Shown here in pieces: positions 36,575 through 45,150 of a stretch of DNA of 64,000 nucleotides. Source of the stretch: Xanthobacteraceae bacterium. Lineage in GTDB: Bacteria; Pseudomonadota; Alphaproteobacteria; Rhizobiales; Xanthobacteraceae. Each line of letters begins with the position of its first letter. The first letter of the stretch is position 1. The translations under genes and the position numbers were made by a program. The DNA lies in assembly GCA_030038995.1 (NCBI GenBank), contig JASHQS010000048.1:1-64000 (forward strand). The letters are read 5' to 3'. The notes under the pieces are model-generated. The model was given only the letters and a program-made list of their open reading frames with translations, ran no database searches and was not told the origin of the DNA.

Positions 36575-37632
36575 GCCAAAACTCCGAGACGCTCGCCGGC
36601 ATAGACATTGTCGCGGATGCGCTGCCACCAGGCGCGATTGGCAAGATACCACAGCACGGTCCGGCGCAGGCCGGTGTCGAAGGTCTCGCGCGGCTGCCAG
36701 CCGAGCTCGGTGCAGATGCGCGTCGGATCGATGGCGTAGCGCAGGTCGTGGCCCGGCCGGTCGGCGACAAAGCTGATCAGCTCTTCGCGCCGTCCGATCG
36801 CGGCGCTGGGCGCAAGCTCGTCGAGCAGCGCGCAAACGGCCTTGACGACGTCGAGGTTCGTACGCTCGCTGCGGCTGCCGATGCAGTACGTCTCGCCGAT
36901 GCACCCGCCCTCGACGACGGCTAGGAGCGCGCGGGCATGATCCTCGACGAAAAGCCAGTCGCGCACGTTGCTGCCGGTGCCGTAGACCGGCAGCCGCTTT
37001 CCTTCCAGGCCGTTGATGATGGTGAGCGGAATGAGCTTTTCGGGGAAATGATATGGGCCGTAATTGTTCGAACAATTGGTGATCAGAACCGGCAAGCCAT
37101 AGGTGTGATGCCAGGCGCGCACCAGATGATCGGCGGCCGCTTTCGAGGCCGAATAGGGCGAGCGCGGCGCATAGGCCGTGGTTTCGCTGAAACTCCCGGC
37201 GGCGTCGAGCGAGCCGAACACCTCGTCGGTCGAGATATGATGAAAGCGGAAATCGCGCTGCGCGGCCTTGGGCAAGCCGCGCCAATAGGCGAGCGCGGTT
37301 TCCACGAGCACGGAGGTGCCGACGATGTTGGTCTTTATGAAATCCGTCGGCCCGTCGATCGAGCGGTCGACGTGGCTTTCCGCGGCGAGATGCATCACCA
37401 CGTCGGGGCGGAAGCCGAAAAATACCTCTTTCATCTTGGCGGCATCGGCGACGTCGGCGCGCACGAAGGTGTAGCGCGGACTATCGGCGACCGGCGCCAG
37501 CGACGCCAGATTGCCGGCATAAGTGAGCTTGTCGACGACGCAGACGCGATTGTCGGTGGCGCCGACCAGATGGCGCACCACGGCCGACCCGATGAAGCCC
37601 GCCCCGCCGGTGATCAGAAATCGCTTGCTCAT
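36571..37632 (-). CDS. rfbB: dTDP-glucose 4,6-dehydratase
   Basis: A 353-residue extended SDR from ATG 37632 (ATGA overlap with rfbC). [19 protein letters not shown] binds [21 protein letters not shown] is the RmlB signature, [12 protein letters not shown] holds the catalytic Asp-Glu, and [15 protein letters not shown] has Tyr-x3-Lys. [15 protein letters not shown] is conserved. It converts dTDP-glucose to the 4-keto-6-deoxy intermediate. Confidence 0.97.
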   Translation of the reverse strand: MSKRFLITGGAGFIGSAVVRHLVGATDNRVCVVDKLTYAGNLASLAPVADSPRYTFVRADVADAAKMKEVFFGFRPDVVMHLAAESHVDRSIDGPTDFIKTNIVGTSVLVETALAYWRGLPKAAQRDFRFHHISTDEVFGSLDAAGSFSETTAYAPRSPYSASKAAADHLVRAWHHTYGLPVLITNCSNNYGPYHFPEKLIPLTIINGLEGKRLPVYGTGSNVRDWLFVEDHARALLAVVEGGCIGETYCIGSRSERTNLDVVKAVCALLDELAPSAAIGRREELISFVADRPGHDLRYAIDPTRICTELGWQPRETFDTGLRRTVLWYLANRAWWQRIRDNVYAGERLGVLA

Positions 37633-38198
37633 CCGGTCCGATCATAGCGGAACGGCGAGACAAAGTCAGCAAAGCGCGGCAGCTTGCGGTCCTTGTCCGA
37701 CAACACCGCATCGGACGCCGCGACCGGCCAGTCGATCGCCAGCGTCGGGTCGTTCCAGATCAGGCCGCGTTCGCAGTCCGGCGCGTAATAATCATCGACC
37801 TTGTAGGCGACTTCGGTGTCGGCTTCGAGCGTGCAATAGCCGTGGGCAAAGCCGCGCGGCACGAAGATTTGCTCGCCGCCCTGTGCCGTCAGCGTCGCGG
37901 CGACCCAGCGGCCGTAGCTCGGCGAGCCGGCGCGCAGATCGGCGGCAACGTCGTAGATGGCGCCGCGCAAGACGCGCACCAGCTTGGCCTGCGCGTGCGG
38001 CGGCACCTGAAAGTGCAGCGCCCGCACCGTGCCGCGCTGGAGCGAGAATGCCTGATTGTCCTGGACAAAATCCGCCGCGAGCCCCGCCGCCCGCGCCGCG
38101 CGCAGATTGTAGGTCTCGACGAAATAGCCGCGCGCATCGTCGAAGTAGCGCGGCTTGAGGAGGAGCACGCCGGGAAGTTTCGTGGCCTTGATGTCCAT
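37629..38198 (-). CDS. rfbC: dTDP-4-dehydrorhamnose 3,5-epimerase
   Basis: A 189-residue cupin-fold epimerase from ATG 38198, the normal length. Conserved parts are [21 protein letters not shown], with the catalytic His in LHFQ, and [19 protein letters not shown], then [10 protein letters not shown] and [23 protein letters not shown] split over two motifs. It is the first gene of rfbCBDA. The 202 bases upstream (38199-38400) separate it from the sugar transporter operon on the same strand and should hold the promoter; no clear -35/-10 pair was identified. Confidence 0.96.
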   Translation of the reverse strand: MDIKATKLPGVLLLKPRYFDDARGYFVETYNLRAARAAGLAADFVQDNQAFSLQRGTVRALHFQVPPHAQAKLVRVLRGAIYDVAADLRAGSPSYGRWVAATLTAQGGEQIFVPRGFAHGYCTLEADTEVAYKVDDYYAPDCERGLIWNDPTLAIDWPVAASDAVLSDKDRKLPRFADFVSPFRYDRTG

Positions 38199-38400
38199 GA
38201 GGAGACCTTAGGGTCTAAACAGTCGCGGATCGAGCGTGAAGCGAGTGATCTCTGCTATCCGTATCGAGGCAGCATCTGCGGCCCGATGGTTGATCAGCAC
38301 ATTCAGGTCCGGCACGTTCGCGAGCGGCACAATGACGGATGGGACGAATAGTAATGTCGCGGCAACCGTGTCGAGCCATGTTCTGCCGGGGGCAGCAAGA

Positions 38401-40935
38401 TCATCCGCTGGCGGCGCGATGGCGCGCCACGCTGAAAAAGATCGCGGCCAGGAGGGTCAGCGCGCCGATGACGATGTAATGCACCGACGAATTGGCGTTG
38501 ATATACGAGGAGGCGCTCGAGGTCGCCTGCACCAGCGCCGCGCCGAGGAGCGTGCTGATAAACGAACCGCGGCCGCCGCCGACGCTGGCGCCGCCCAGCA
38601 CCACCACCGTGATGCTCATCAAGGTGTAGTCCGTGCCGGTTGACGGCGAGCCGATGCCCACCTGTCCGGCAAGCAGGACGCCGCCGATCCCGGTCAGCAG
38701 CCCGGAGATCACGAACGCGATCATCGTCAGCCGCCGGCTGTCGATGCCCAGCCGGTGGCTCGCCAACGGGCTCGAGCCGACGGCGCGGAAGCTGCGGCCA
38801 AAGCCGGTGCGATAGGCGAGCCACTCGGCGCCACCGACCATTGCAAGGGTCAGCAGCACTCCGGCGGGAATGGCGCCGATGGGAAATTGCGCGGCGTCGG
38901 AGATGGCGTCGCTAATGTTGCCGGCCGCGATCGGGCGCAGCAGCAGTGAAATGCCTTGCAACCCTATGAACGTCGCGATCGTCACTACGATAGCCGGCAA
39001 CCGCAGCGCCGTCACCAGCAGGCCCTGCAAGCAGCCGAAGCCGACGGTAAAGCCGAGGATAAGAATGAGACTGCCGGCCAGCGCCAAATCGCCGATCCCA
39101 TCCGGCGCCAGGAAGGAGCAAAGAACGACGCAGAGTCCCGCGAGCGGGCCGACCGAAAGATCGATGGCGCCGACCAGCACCGTCACCAGTTGCGCGCTGG
39201 AGAGAAAGGCCAGAATGCTGAAGAACGACATCATGCTCTTGAGGCTGAACGGCGATAGGAAGTAGCCGTTGAGCGCCTGCGTCCCGCCAAGGACGATCGC
39301 GGTGAGCGCGGCCAGCAGCAAAGCAGGAAAATGATCGCTCGACAGGAATTTGGCGCCGCGCCCCGTGCGAACCGCTTTCGTCCTCTCGTTGGCGCGTGAC
39401 ACTGTCGCGGTGAGATTGGCCTCGGTGATGGCCGCATCGGTGACCGACGCCCCCGACAATTCATGCACGATCCGGCCGCGTGCAAAAATCACGACGCGAT
39501 CGCAGAGGCCCTCGAGTTCGATGCCGTCCGACGAAGATACCACTACCGCCACACCCTGTTCGGCCAAGGTGCGCAGGCGCTGGTAGATCTCGCTGCGCGC
39601 GCCAATGTCGACGCCTTTGGTGGGCTCGTCCACCAAAAGCACTCCGGGGCGTGCCGCGATCTCTCGCCCCAACAGCGTTTTTTGCTGATTGCCGCCCGAC
39701 AGTTCGAACAGCTTCGATTCGGTGGAGGCGGCACGGATGCGCAAACCCTCGGCGATCGACTTGGCGCGGGCGGCTTCGCTTGCCTGATCGATCACGCCGG
39801 CGCGCGACACCGCGCCCAGAAAGCCGAGGCTCAAATTTTCGCGCAGTGTCAGATTGAGAAAGACGCCCTCGGCATGCCGATCGTCGGTAATGAAGCCGAC
39901 GCCGGACCTGCGGAAGCCGGCGGCCGTGTCGGCGGAAATCGACCGGCCGCCGACACGCACCTCGCCACCTTGGCGGCGATCGATCCCGGCGGCAGCGCGG
40001 ATGAATTCGCGTTGGCCTTCGCCCTCGATGCCGGCGAGCCCAACGATTTCACCGGCATGGACGATGAGGTCGACCTGATCGAAGCCGCGGCCACTCAGGC
40101 CCTTTACCATGAACACCGGCTCACCCACCGAACGCGCCTTGGCCGGAAAGATCTGGCCGAGCGGTCGGCCGGCGATCAGCGCCACGATTTCAGTCGGCGT
40201 GATCGAGTGGGCGGGCCTGCTGTCGATGATCTCGCCGTCGCGCATGACCGAAATACGGTCGGCCAACTCGTCGACCTCATGAAGGCGATGCGAGACATAG
40301 ACAATGCCGACATCGGCGCGCTTGAGATCGCCGATCAGGTCGAACAATTTGCGCACGTCGGCCTGCTGCAACGGCTCGGTCGGCTCGTCGAGAAAGATAA
40401 CTTTGGGCCGGGTGGCGATGGCGCGCGCGATTTCGACGATGTGCCGCTGAGCGAGCGACAATTCAGCGACCCGCTGCTTGAGCGGCATGCGCATTTCGTC
40501 GGTAGCGATGCACGCCAGGATGCGCGCGGCCTCCGCCGGCCCCTCCGCGCCGGCAAGCCGTGGCGCCGCGAGCTGCAGATTCTCCAGCACCGTCAGGTCG
40601 GGTGCCAGCGCCGGGTGCTGATAGACGACGGAGACGCCGGCCTCGCGCATCCCGCGCGGACTGGCCGCCGCCACGTGCTTGCCGTCATAATAGATGGCGC
40701 CTGCGTCGGCGTGCAGCACACCGGCGGCGATGCCGATCAAGGTCGATTTACCCGCGCCGTTCTCGCCGACAATGGCGTGAACCTCGCCGGGCATGACCAG
40801 CACGTCGACGCCTTTCAGCGCCCGGACCGGCCCAAAACTCTTGCGCACGGAGGCAAGCGTCATGACCGGTACACGCGCCGTGGCAGGGACGTATGCCGGC
40901 GTTGGCAGTGTAGCGGCGCGCCTCACGTCATGCAT
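38401..40935 (-). CDS. Fused sugar ABC transporter: double ATPase (RbsA/MglA-like) plus permease (RbsC-like)
   Basis: An 844-residue fusion from ATG 40935. Residues about 20-500 are a double ATPase. The first cassette has Walker A GENGAGKST, signature LSLAQRHIVEIARA and FLDEPTEPL. The second has the usual degenerate P-loop GIEGEGQRE and an intact LSGGNQQK with LLVDEPTKGVDIG. From about residue 535 come eight to ten helices of an RbsC-type permease (TVLVGAIDLSVGPLAG). RbsA and RbsC are normally separate proteins. The gene overlaps the upstream permease gene by eight bases. It imports a sugar or a sugar-like compound such as a cyclic polyol or an autoinducer. Confidence 0.9.
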   Translation of the reverse strand: MHDVRRAATLPTPAYVPATARVPVMTLASVRKSFGPVRALKGVDVLVMPGEVHAIVGENGAGKSTLIGIAAGVLHADAGAIYYDGKHVAAASPRGMREAGVSVVYQHPALAPDLTVLENLQLAAPRLAGAEGPAEAARILACIATDEMRMPLKQRVAELSLAQRHIVEIARAIATRPKVIFLDEPTEPLQQADVRKLFDLIGDLKRADVGIVYVSHRLHEVDELADRISVMRDGEIIDSRPAHSITPTEIVALIAGRPLGQIFPAKARSVGEPVFMVKGLSGRGFDQVDLIVHAGEIVGLAGIEGEGQREFIRAAAGIDRRQGGEVRVGGRSISADTAAGFRRSGVGFITDDRHAEGVFLNLTLRENLSLGFLGAVSRAGVIDQASEAARAKSIAEGLRIRAASTESKLFELSGGNQQKTLLGREIAARPGVLLVDEPTKGVDIGARSEIYQRLRTLAEQGVAVVVSSSDGIELEGLCDRVVIFARGRIVHELSGASVTDAAITEANLTATVSRANERTKAVRTGRGAKFLSSDHFPALLLAALTAIVLGGTQALNGYFLSPFSLKSMMSFFSILAFLSSAQLVTVLVGAIDLSVGPLAGLCVVLCSFLAPDGIGDLALAGSLILILGFTVGFGCLQGLLVTALRLPAIVVTIATFIGLQGISLLLRPIAAGNISDAISDAAQFPIGAIPAGVLLTLAMVGGAEWLAYRTGFGRSFRAVGSSPLASHRLGIDSRRLTMIAFVISGLLTGIGGVLLAGQVGIGSPSTGTDYTLMSITVVVLGGASVGGGRGSFISTLLGAALVQATSSASSYINANSSVHYIVIGALTLLAAIFFSVARHRAASG

Positions 40936-41920
40936 GGCGTACCCGCCGCATCAGTTCGGGCAGCGCGACGCCGCTCAACACGATGATTGCATCGGCCAAA
41001 TCCTCGGCGGAACCGCCGAAGCCAAGCGCGGTCACCAGCTGCGCCAGATAGGTCAGAAAGAATGCGCCGATGACCGTCGCCACCACGCTGCCTTTGGTCA
41101 GACCGCCCAAAGAGTTGCCGCCGACCACGACCGCGGCGATCGTACCCAAGAGATACGGCAAACCGCACAACACCGTGGGCGAGACCAGATATCCCGACAG
41201 CATGACCGCCGCGGTGGCGTACATCAGCCCGGCAAGCGCATAGGTGGCGATGCTGTAGGTCCTCAGCGCCACGCCAACGGCATGGGCCGCGGTCGGATTG
41301 ACGCTGACCGCGATGAATCGGCGTCCGACCGTGGTGCGGGTCAACACGAACACGGTCAGTCCGGCCACCAGCAGCAACAGCCAGAAGGTCGTTGGGACTT
41401 GGAGAAATCGTGCTTCGAAGAAACTGACCATCATCGGCGGCGACTGCACCGAGGCGCCCGTCGATACGAAATAGGTCAAACCAAACAGGATCGCGTTGAC
41501 GCCGATCGTGGTCACCAGCGTCGGTACGCGCAACAGGGCAACGATGATGCCGGTTACCGCACCGACCGCGGCGCCGACCGCCAGCGCCAAGGCGATGTAA
41601 AAAATCACCACGGCGGGATCATTGCTGCCGTTGGGCAGCTTGGTCGCGATTACCGCGGCAAACGACATGATGCCGGCGGTGGACAGATCGAGGCCACGTT
41701 GCTGAATCACCAGATGCTGGCCGATCGAGGCTACGGCAAGTATGGCGAAATACGGGAGCGTCGACAGGATCGCCGCCGCATTGATCGTGCTCGGCGCGGC
41801 AACGCCGCCGATCAGCACAAGAAGCGCAGTCGCAACGAACGACTTCAGCGCCAGTGGATACTCGCTCAGATCCTTGCTCAAGCGGGGCATGCGCAGACGG
41901 AATATTCGAGCGTCCGCCAT
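40928..41920 (-). CDS. Sugar ABC transporter permease (RbsC/YjfF-like)
   Basis: A 330-residue integral membrane protein from ATG 41920 with about nine to ten helices. GQHLVIQQRGLDLSTAGIMSF matches the conserved LSVG region of ribose-family permeases, and VGRRFIAVSVNPTAAHAVGV is the cytoplasmic loop that contacts the ATPase. It pairs with the permease half fused to the ATPase in the next gene, giving a heterodimeric channel. The 273 bases to the binding-protein gene upstream (41921-42193) contain no gene I can support. Confidence 0.88.
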   Translation of the reverse strand: MADARIFRLRMPRLSKDLSEYPLALKSFVATALLVLIGGVAAPSTINAAAILSTLPYFAILAVASIGQHLVIQQRGLDLSTAGIMSFAAVIATKLPNGSNDPAVVIFYIALALAVGAAVGAVTGIIVALLRVPTLVTTIGVNAILFGLTYFVSTGASVQSPPMMVSFFEARFLQVPTTFWLLLLVAGLTVFVLTRTTVGRRFIAVSVNPTAAHAVGVALRTYSIATYALAGLMYATAAVMLSGYLVSPTVLCGLPYLLGTIAAVVVGGNSLGGLTKGSVVATVIGAFFLTYLAQLVTALGFGGSAEDLADAIIVLSGVALPELMRRVRHA

Positions 41921-42193
41921 ATCCCCACATCCGACCCTGGTGCCAGCCCCCGCCGCTCCCTTTCGCCGCGCAAGCAGGAGAGGAGCTTATGACGGAACGG
42001 CGCCGCACCTTCGGCGATGCCGAGTCCAAGCGCCGTGCGGGCGGTATTTTACACCCAGTCCCGCTTCAGTGCATTGCTGTCATCGGCCTCGCACGGCGCC
42101 GACCTGGCAAGACCAGCGCCGGCGTGGCGCCCAAGAACTCGCCACCTCGGCGGCGCAGCCGTTGCGCTGCACCGCCCAAAAGCGACATGCACA

Positions 42194-43303
42194 CTATTTG
42201 CCGCCCAAAGCCTTGATCTGTTGCGCTTTGCTCAGCATCGAAGACGGGATCGAATCCATGGGCATCGACTTGTCGCACTTCACCGCCAGCTTAGGATCGC
42301 TGGATGTCGTGTCCTCGGTGAAGGACAACGAAATCAAGCTCGGCTCGGGGTCATCGATGCCCTCGGCTGCGGCGACCGCCTTGCGCAACGCCAGCCGAAC
42401 CATCCAGGTGTGGGCGTCGATGCTTGCCATTTTCATCTCGGGATGATCGGCAGCGAGGCAGCTCAGATCCATCAGCGACTGTCCGACATACACGGGCAGC
42501 GGCTTGCCGGCGGCAAGGAAAGCCCGGATTGGACCGGTGGTTTCGCTGTACACGCCGTCAATCTTCGGATATTTGGCGATCAGGGCCGCGGTCTTCTGTT
42601 GTGCCAAGGCCGGATCCCAATTGGTCGGCACCGGCTCCTGTTCCAGCACCTTGATGCCCGGATATTTGGCGAAGACCGGCCGCCAGCCCAGCGTCTGCGC
42701 CGCAGTCATCGGATTACCCGGCGTGCCGCCGTACATGATGATATTGCCCTTGCCGTGCAGGGTCTTGACCAGCCATTCGGCTGCCATGGCGCCGACCTGC
42801 GCCTGACTTTCGGTGGCGCGATCAAGGTAGTCCTTGCCAATCACGCCCGGGAAATTGTCGCCGGTGTCATAGGGCACCACGGCGACGCCGGCCGAGGTCG
42901 CCTCGCGAGTGGCTTTGAGAATGGCGGCGCCGCCGTCGAGGAACGTGACAATGACCGCGAACTTCTGCGCGATCAGGCCCTCGATATCGGCAATTTGCTT
43001 CTCAGGCTTGAATTCGCCGTCGGTATAGCGGGTTTCGGTGATGTTGCTGCATTTCGAGGCCTCGTCCTCGAATTCGGCGCGGGTGATGTGGCGCCAGTAA
43101 TTGCCGCCCCAGCCGTCGGATAGCGCCACTTTGATCGGCGTCGTCCCGCAGAATTTGGACATCGGCAGGAAGTCGGCGACGGTCCCTTTCTTGTCCGGCG
43201 CCAGTTTGGCTTTGGTGATGTCGACGGCGTAAGCCACCGAGGCGATCGCAAACGACAGGCCCAAAGCGGCAACGCCAAACGATAGACTGCGTGCTGACAA
43301 CAT
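42194..43303 (-). CDS. Sugar-type ABC substrate-binding protein
   Basis: A 369-residue periplasmic protein from ATG 43303, with GGAGG seven bases upstream. Residues 1-26 are a Sec signal ending AYAVD. IKVALSDGWGGNYWRHITRAE opens the ribose/LacI-type fold, AVIVTFLDGGAAILKATREA and VVPYDTGDNFPG line the binding cleft, and KIDGVYSETTGPIRAFLAAG is conserved. It delivers substrate to the permease pair encoded downstream. The order binding protein, permease, fused ATPase-permease forms one operon. Confidence 0.88.
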   Translation of the reverse strand: MLSARSLSFGVAALGLSFAIASVAYAVDITKAKLAPDKKGTVADFLPMSKFCGTTPIKVALSDGWGGNYWRHITRAEFEDEASKCSNITETRYTDGEFKPEKQIADIEGLIAQKFAVIVTFLDGGAAILKATREATSAGVAVVPYDTGDNFPGVIGKDYLDRATESQAQVGAMAAEWLVKTLHGKGNIIMYGGTPGNPMTAAQTLGWRPVFAKYPGIKVLEQEPVPTNWDPALAQQKTAALIAKYPKIDGVYSETTGPIRAFLAAGKPLPVYVGQSLMDLSCLAADHPEMKMASIDAHTWMVRLALRKAVAAAEGIDDPEPSLISLSFTEDTTSSDPKLAVKCDKSMPMDSIPSSMLSKAQQIKALGGK

Positions 43304-43620
43304 ATGTTCCTCCCCGTCGGCATCTGAATTTGATTCGGCTTGATCGCGCCAGCACGTGAAGTTCGTGCCGTACTGGCAAACCGGGATGTCTCAGACGACC
43401 TTGGACAACCAGAATACTCGCTTTGCGGCCGGTGCCAAGCTCTTAAAGCGTTCATCTCGATGAGAATCGCTTGTGGGCCATGGCCCTTTATTCTTGTGGG
43501 CAAGACCCCATCGCCCGTGTGCATGTTCAGCTATTAAGTTGGCGCTTCCGTGCTGGCAGAGGCGAATCGTGCCGGATCTGACTGGGTCGGCTGCCACGGC
43601 CGGCGCGACCGCGAATAGGT
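43304..43620. promoter_or_regulatory. Upstream region of the sugar ABC operon with palindrome and direct repeats
   Basis: These 317 bases hold no credible gene. A perfect 12-base palindrome, GGGCCATGGCCC, lies at 43476-43487. It is flanked by two copies of CTTGTGGGC at 43471 and 43494, 23 bases apart. This layout fits an operator for a dimeric regulator of the sugar transporter, about 170-190 bases upstream of the start. Confidence 0.35.
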
Positions 43621-44388
43621 CTAAGCGCTCAAGCCACCATCCACCATCAACAGGCTGCCGGTGGTGAAGCTCGACGCATCGGAGGCGAGGTAGAGCACCG
43701 AACGCGCCACCTCCTCGGCGCGCACGTGGCGCTTGAGCGGAATGATGTCATTGAAAAACGCCGTGGCATCGCGGCCAAGTATGCCGCTCAGGTTCTTCTC
43801 CACCCGCAACTGGAATTCGTTCTCTACCGGGCCGGGATGGAGTGTATTGACGCGGATGTTGCGACCGGCCAGTTCCTTGGCGAGCACGCGCATCAGCCCG
43901 ACCTGTGCGTGCTTGGCGGTGATGTAGCCGTACACTCCGGGATCGCCCTTAACCCCAACGACGCTCGACGTTATGATGATCGAGCCGCCGTCCTTCATGT
44001 GCGGCACCGCGTGCTTGGCACACAGGAAGGCCCCCTTGACGTGCACGGCAAGGACTGAGTCGAAAACGTCCTCTGGATAGTCGGTGATCGGTGCCACCGT
44101 GCCGAAATTGCCGGCATTACTGAACAGCACGTCGATGCTTCCGAAGTGACTGACGGTTGCCGTCATCGCCGCCTTGACCTCCTCGGAGCGGGTCACGTCG
44201 GCCCTGGTCCAGGCCACCACATCGCCGCCGCCGCCGGCCGCGGCAGCAGCGTTTCGCAACGCGGCTTCCTCGAGGTCGACCAGCATGACCCTTGCGCCTT
44301 CGGCAAGAAGGAGCTTCGCCGCGGCCGCGCCGATGCTGCCGGCACCGCCGGTGATGACGCAGACCTTGCCTTGCATTTGGTTCGCCAT
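43621..44388 (-). CDS. Short-chain dehydrogenase/reductase (SDR)
   Basis: A 255-residue classical SDR from ATG 44388. The cofactor motif is VITGGAGSIGAAAA (TGxxxGxG), with LVDLEEAAL favouring NAD. The Asn of LFSNAGNFG, Ser of IIITSSVVG and Tyr/Lys of YGYITAKHA complete the catalytic tetrad. DGGLSA ends the protein, as usual. It oxidises or reduces an alcohol/ketone. It is the last gene of a minus-strand operon headed by an LLM oxidoreductase and a Liv transporter, so its substrate is probably an intermediate of the compound imported. Confidence 0.88.
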   Translation of the reverse strand: MANQMQGKVCVITGGAGSIGAAAAKLLLAEGARVMLVDLEEAALRNAAAAAGGGGDVVAWTRADVTRSEEVKAAMTATVSHFGSIDVLFSNAGNFGTVAPITDYPEDVFDSVLAVHVKGAFLCAKHAVPHMKDGGSIIITSSVVGVKGDPGVYGYITAKHAQVGLMRVLAKELAGRNIRVNTLHPGPVENEFQLRVEKNLSGILGRDATAFFNDIIPLKRHVRAEEVARSVLYLASDASSFTTGSLLMVDGGLSA

Positions 44389-44450
44389 GAGATGCTCGCG
44401 TTCCTAGGACGTGGGTTTGGGGCACCGACGTGCCCGGTGTATTGTTCGCG

Positions 44451-45146
44451 TCACGAGACGATCAACAAGTCGAAAAAGCGCGGGTCGGAGCCCAGCATCG
44501 CTGACGAACCGGAGGCGACGACTTCGCCGCGCTGCATGACCATGACCTTGTCGCAGATGCGCATGGCGAGCTTCGGGTTCTGGTCGACCAGGATCAAGGC
44601 AAGCCCGCTCTGGCCCGTCACTTCGATCAGGGCGCGGGCAAGATCCTCGACGACCGACGGCTGCAACCCCTGCGAAAGTTCGTCGACGATAAGAAGTCGC
44701 GGCGCGGTCGCGAGCGCGCGCGCAATGGCAAGCTGCTGTTGCTGGCCGCCCGATAGCGTGCCGGCTGGCTGCAGCATGCGACGCTTGAGGTCGGGGAACA
44801 GCGCGTAGACGTCGGGCGCGGTTTCGCCATAGGCCGCGAGCTGGGCGAGCCGGATATTCTCGGCGACGGTGAGGCGGGCGAACACGCCGCGATCGTCAGG
44901 AACAAAGGTGACGCCGAGCCGGGCCAGCGCGCGCGGATTGCGCGGCGGCAGCGGTTTGCCGTCGACTGCGACGCCGCCGGCGAAGCGGTCGGCGAGACCC
45001 ACCAAGGTGCGCAGCAACGTGGTCTTGCCCATGCCGTTACGGCCAAGCAATGCCAGCGTGTCGCCGGCGTCGAGTTCAAAGGAAATATTCCTGACGATAT
45101 GGATCGCGCCATAGCCGCCGGCGATATCGTGAGCTGCAAACAGCAT
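44451..45146 (-). CDS. livF: Branched-chain amino acid-type ABC ATPase (LivF)
   Basis: A 231-residue ATPase from ATG 45146; an ATG at 45173 inside the upstream gene is an alternative. Walker A is GRNGMGKTT, the signature LSGGQQQQLAIARAL, and Walker B LLIVDELSQGL, followed by VDQN with the switch residue Gln. GVTFVPDDRGVFARLTVAENI is LivF-typical. It pairs with the ATPase domain fused to LivM in the previous gene, from which it is separated by four bases. Confidence 0.9.
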   Translation of the reverse strand: MLFAAHDIAGGYGAIHIVRNISFELDAGDTLALLGRNGMGKTTLLRTLVGLADRFAGGVAVDGKPLPPRNPRALARLGVTFVPDDRGVFARLTVAENIRLAQLAAYGETAPDVYALFPDLKRRMLQPAGTLSGGQQQQLAIARALATAPRLLIVDELSQGLQPSVVEDLARALIEVTGQSGLALILVDQNPKLAMRICDKVMVMQRGEVVASGSSAMLGSDPRFFDLLIVS

Positions 45147-45150
45147 GACG

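Noticed and set aside
41989-42216. Plus-strand frame with a good ribosome-like site in the sugar ABC operon gap
   Set aside because: Arg/Pro-rich protein without features that also overlaps the end of the opposite binding-protein gene.
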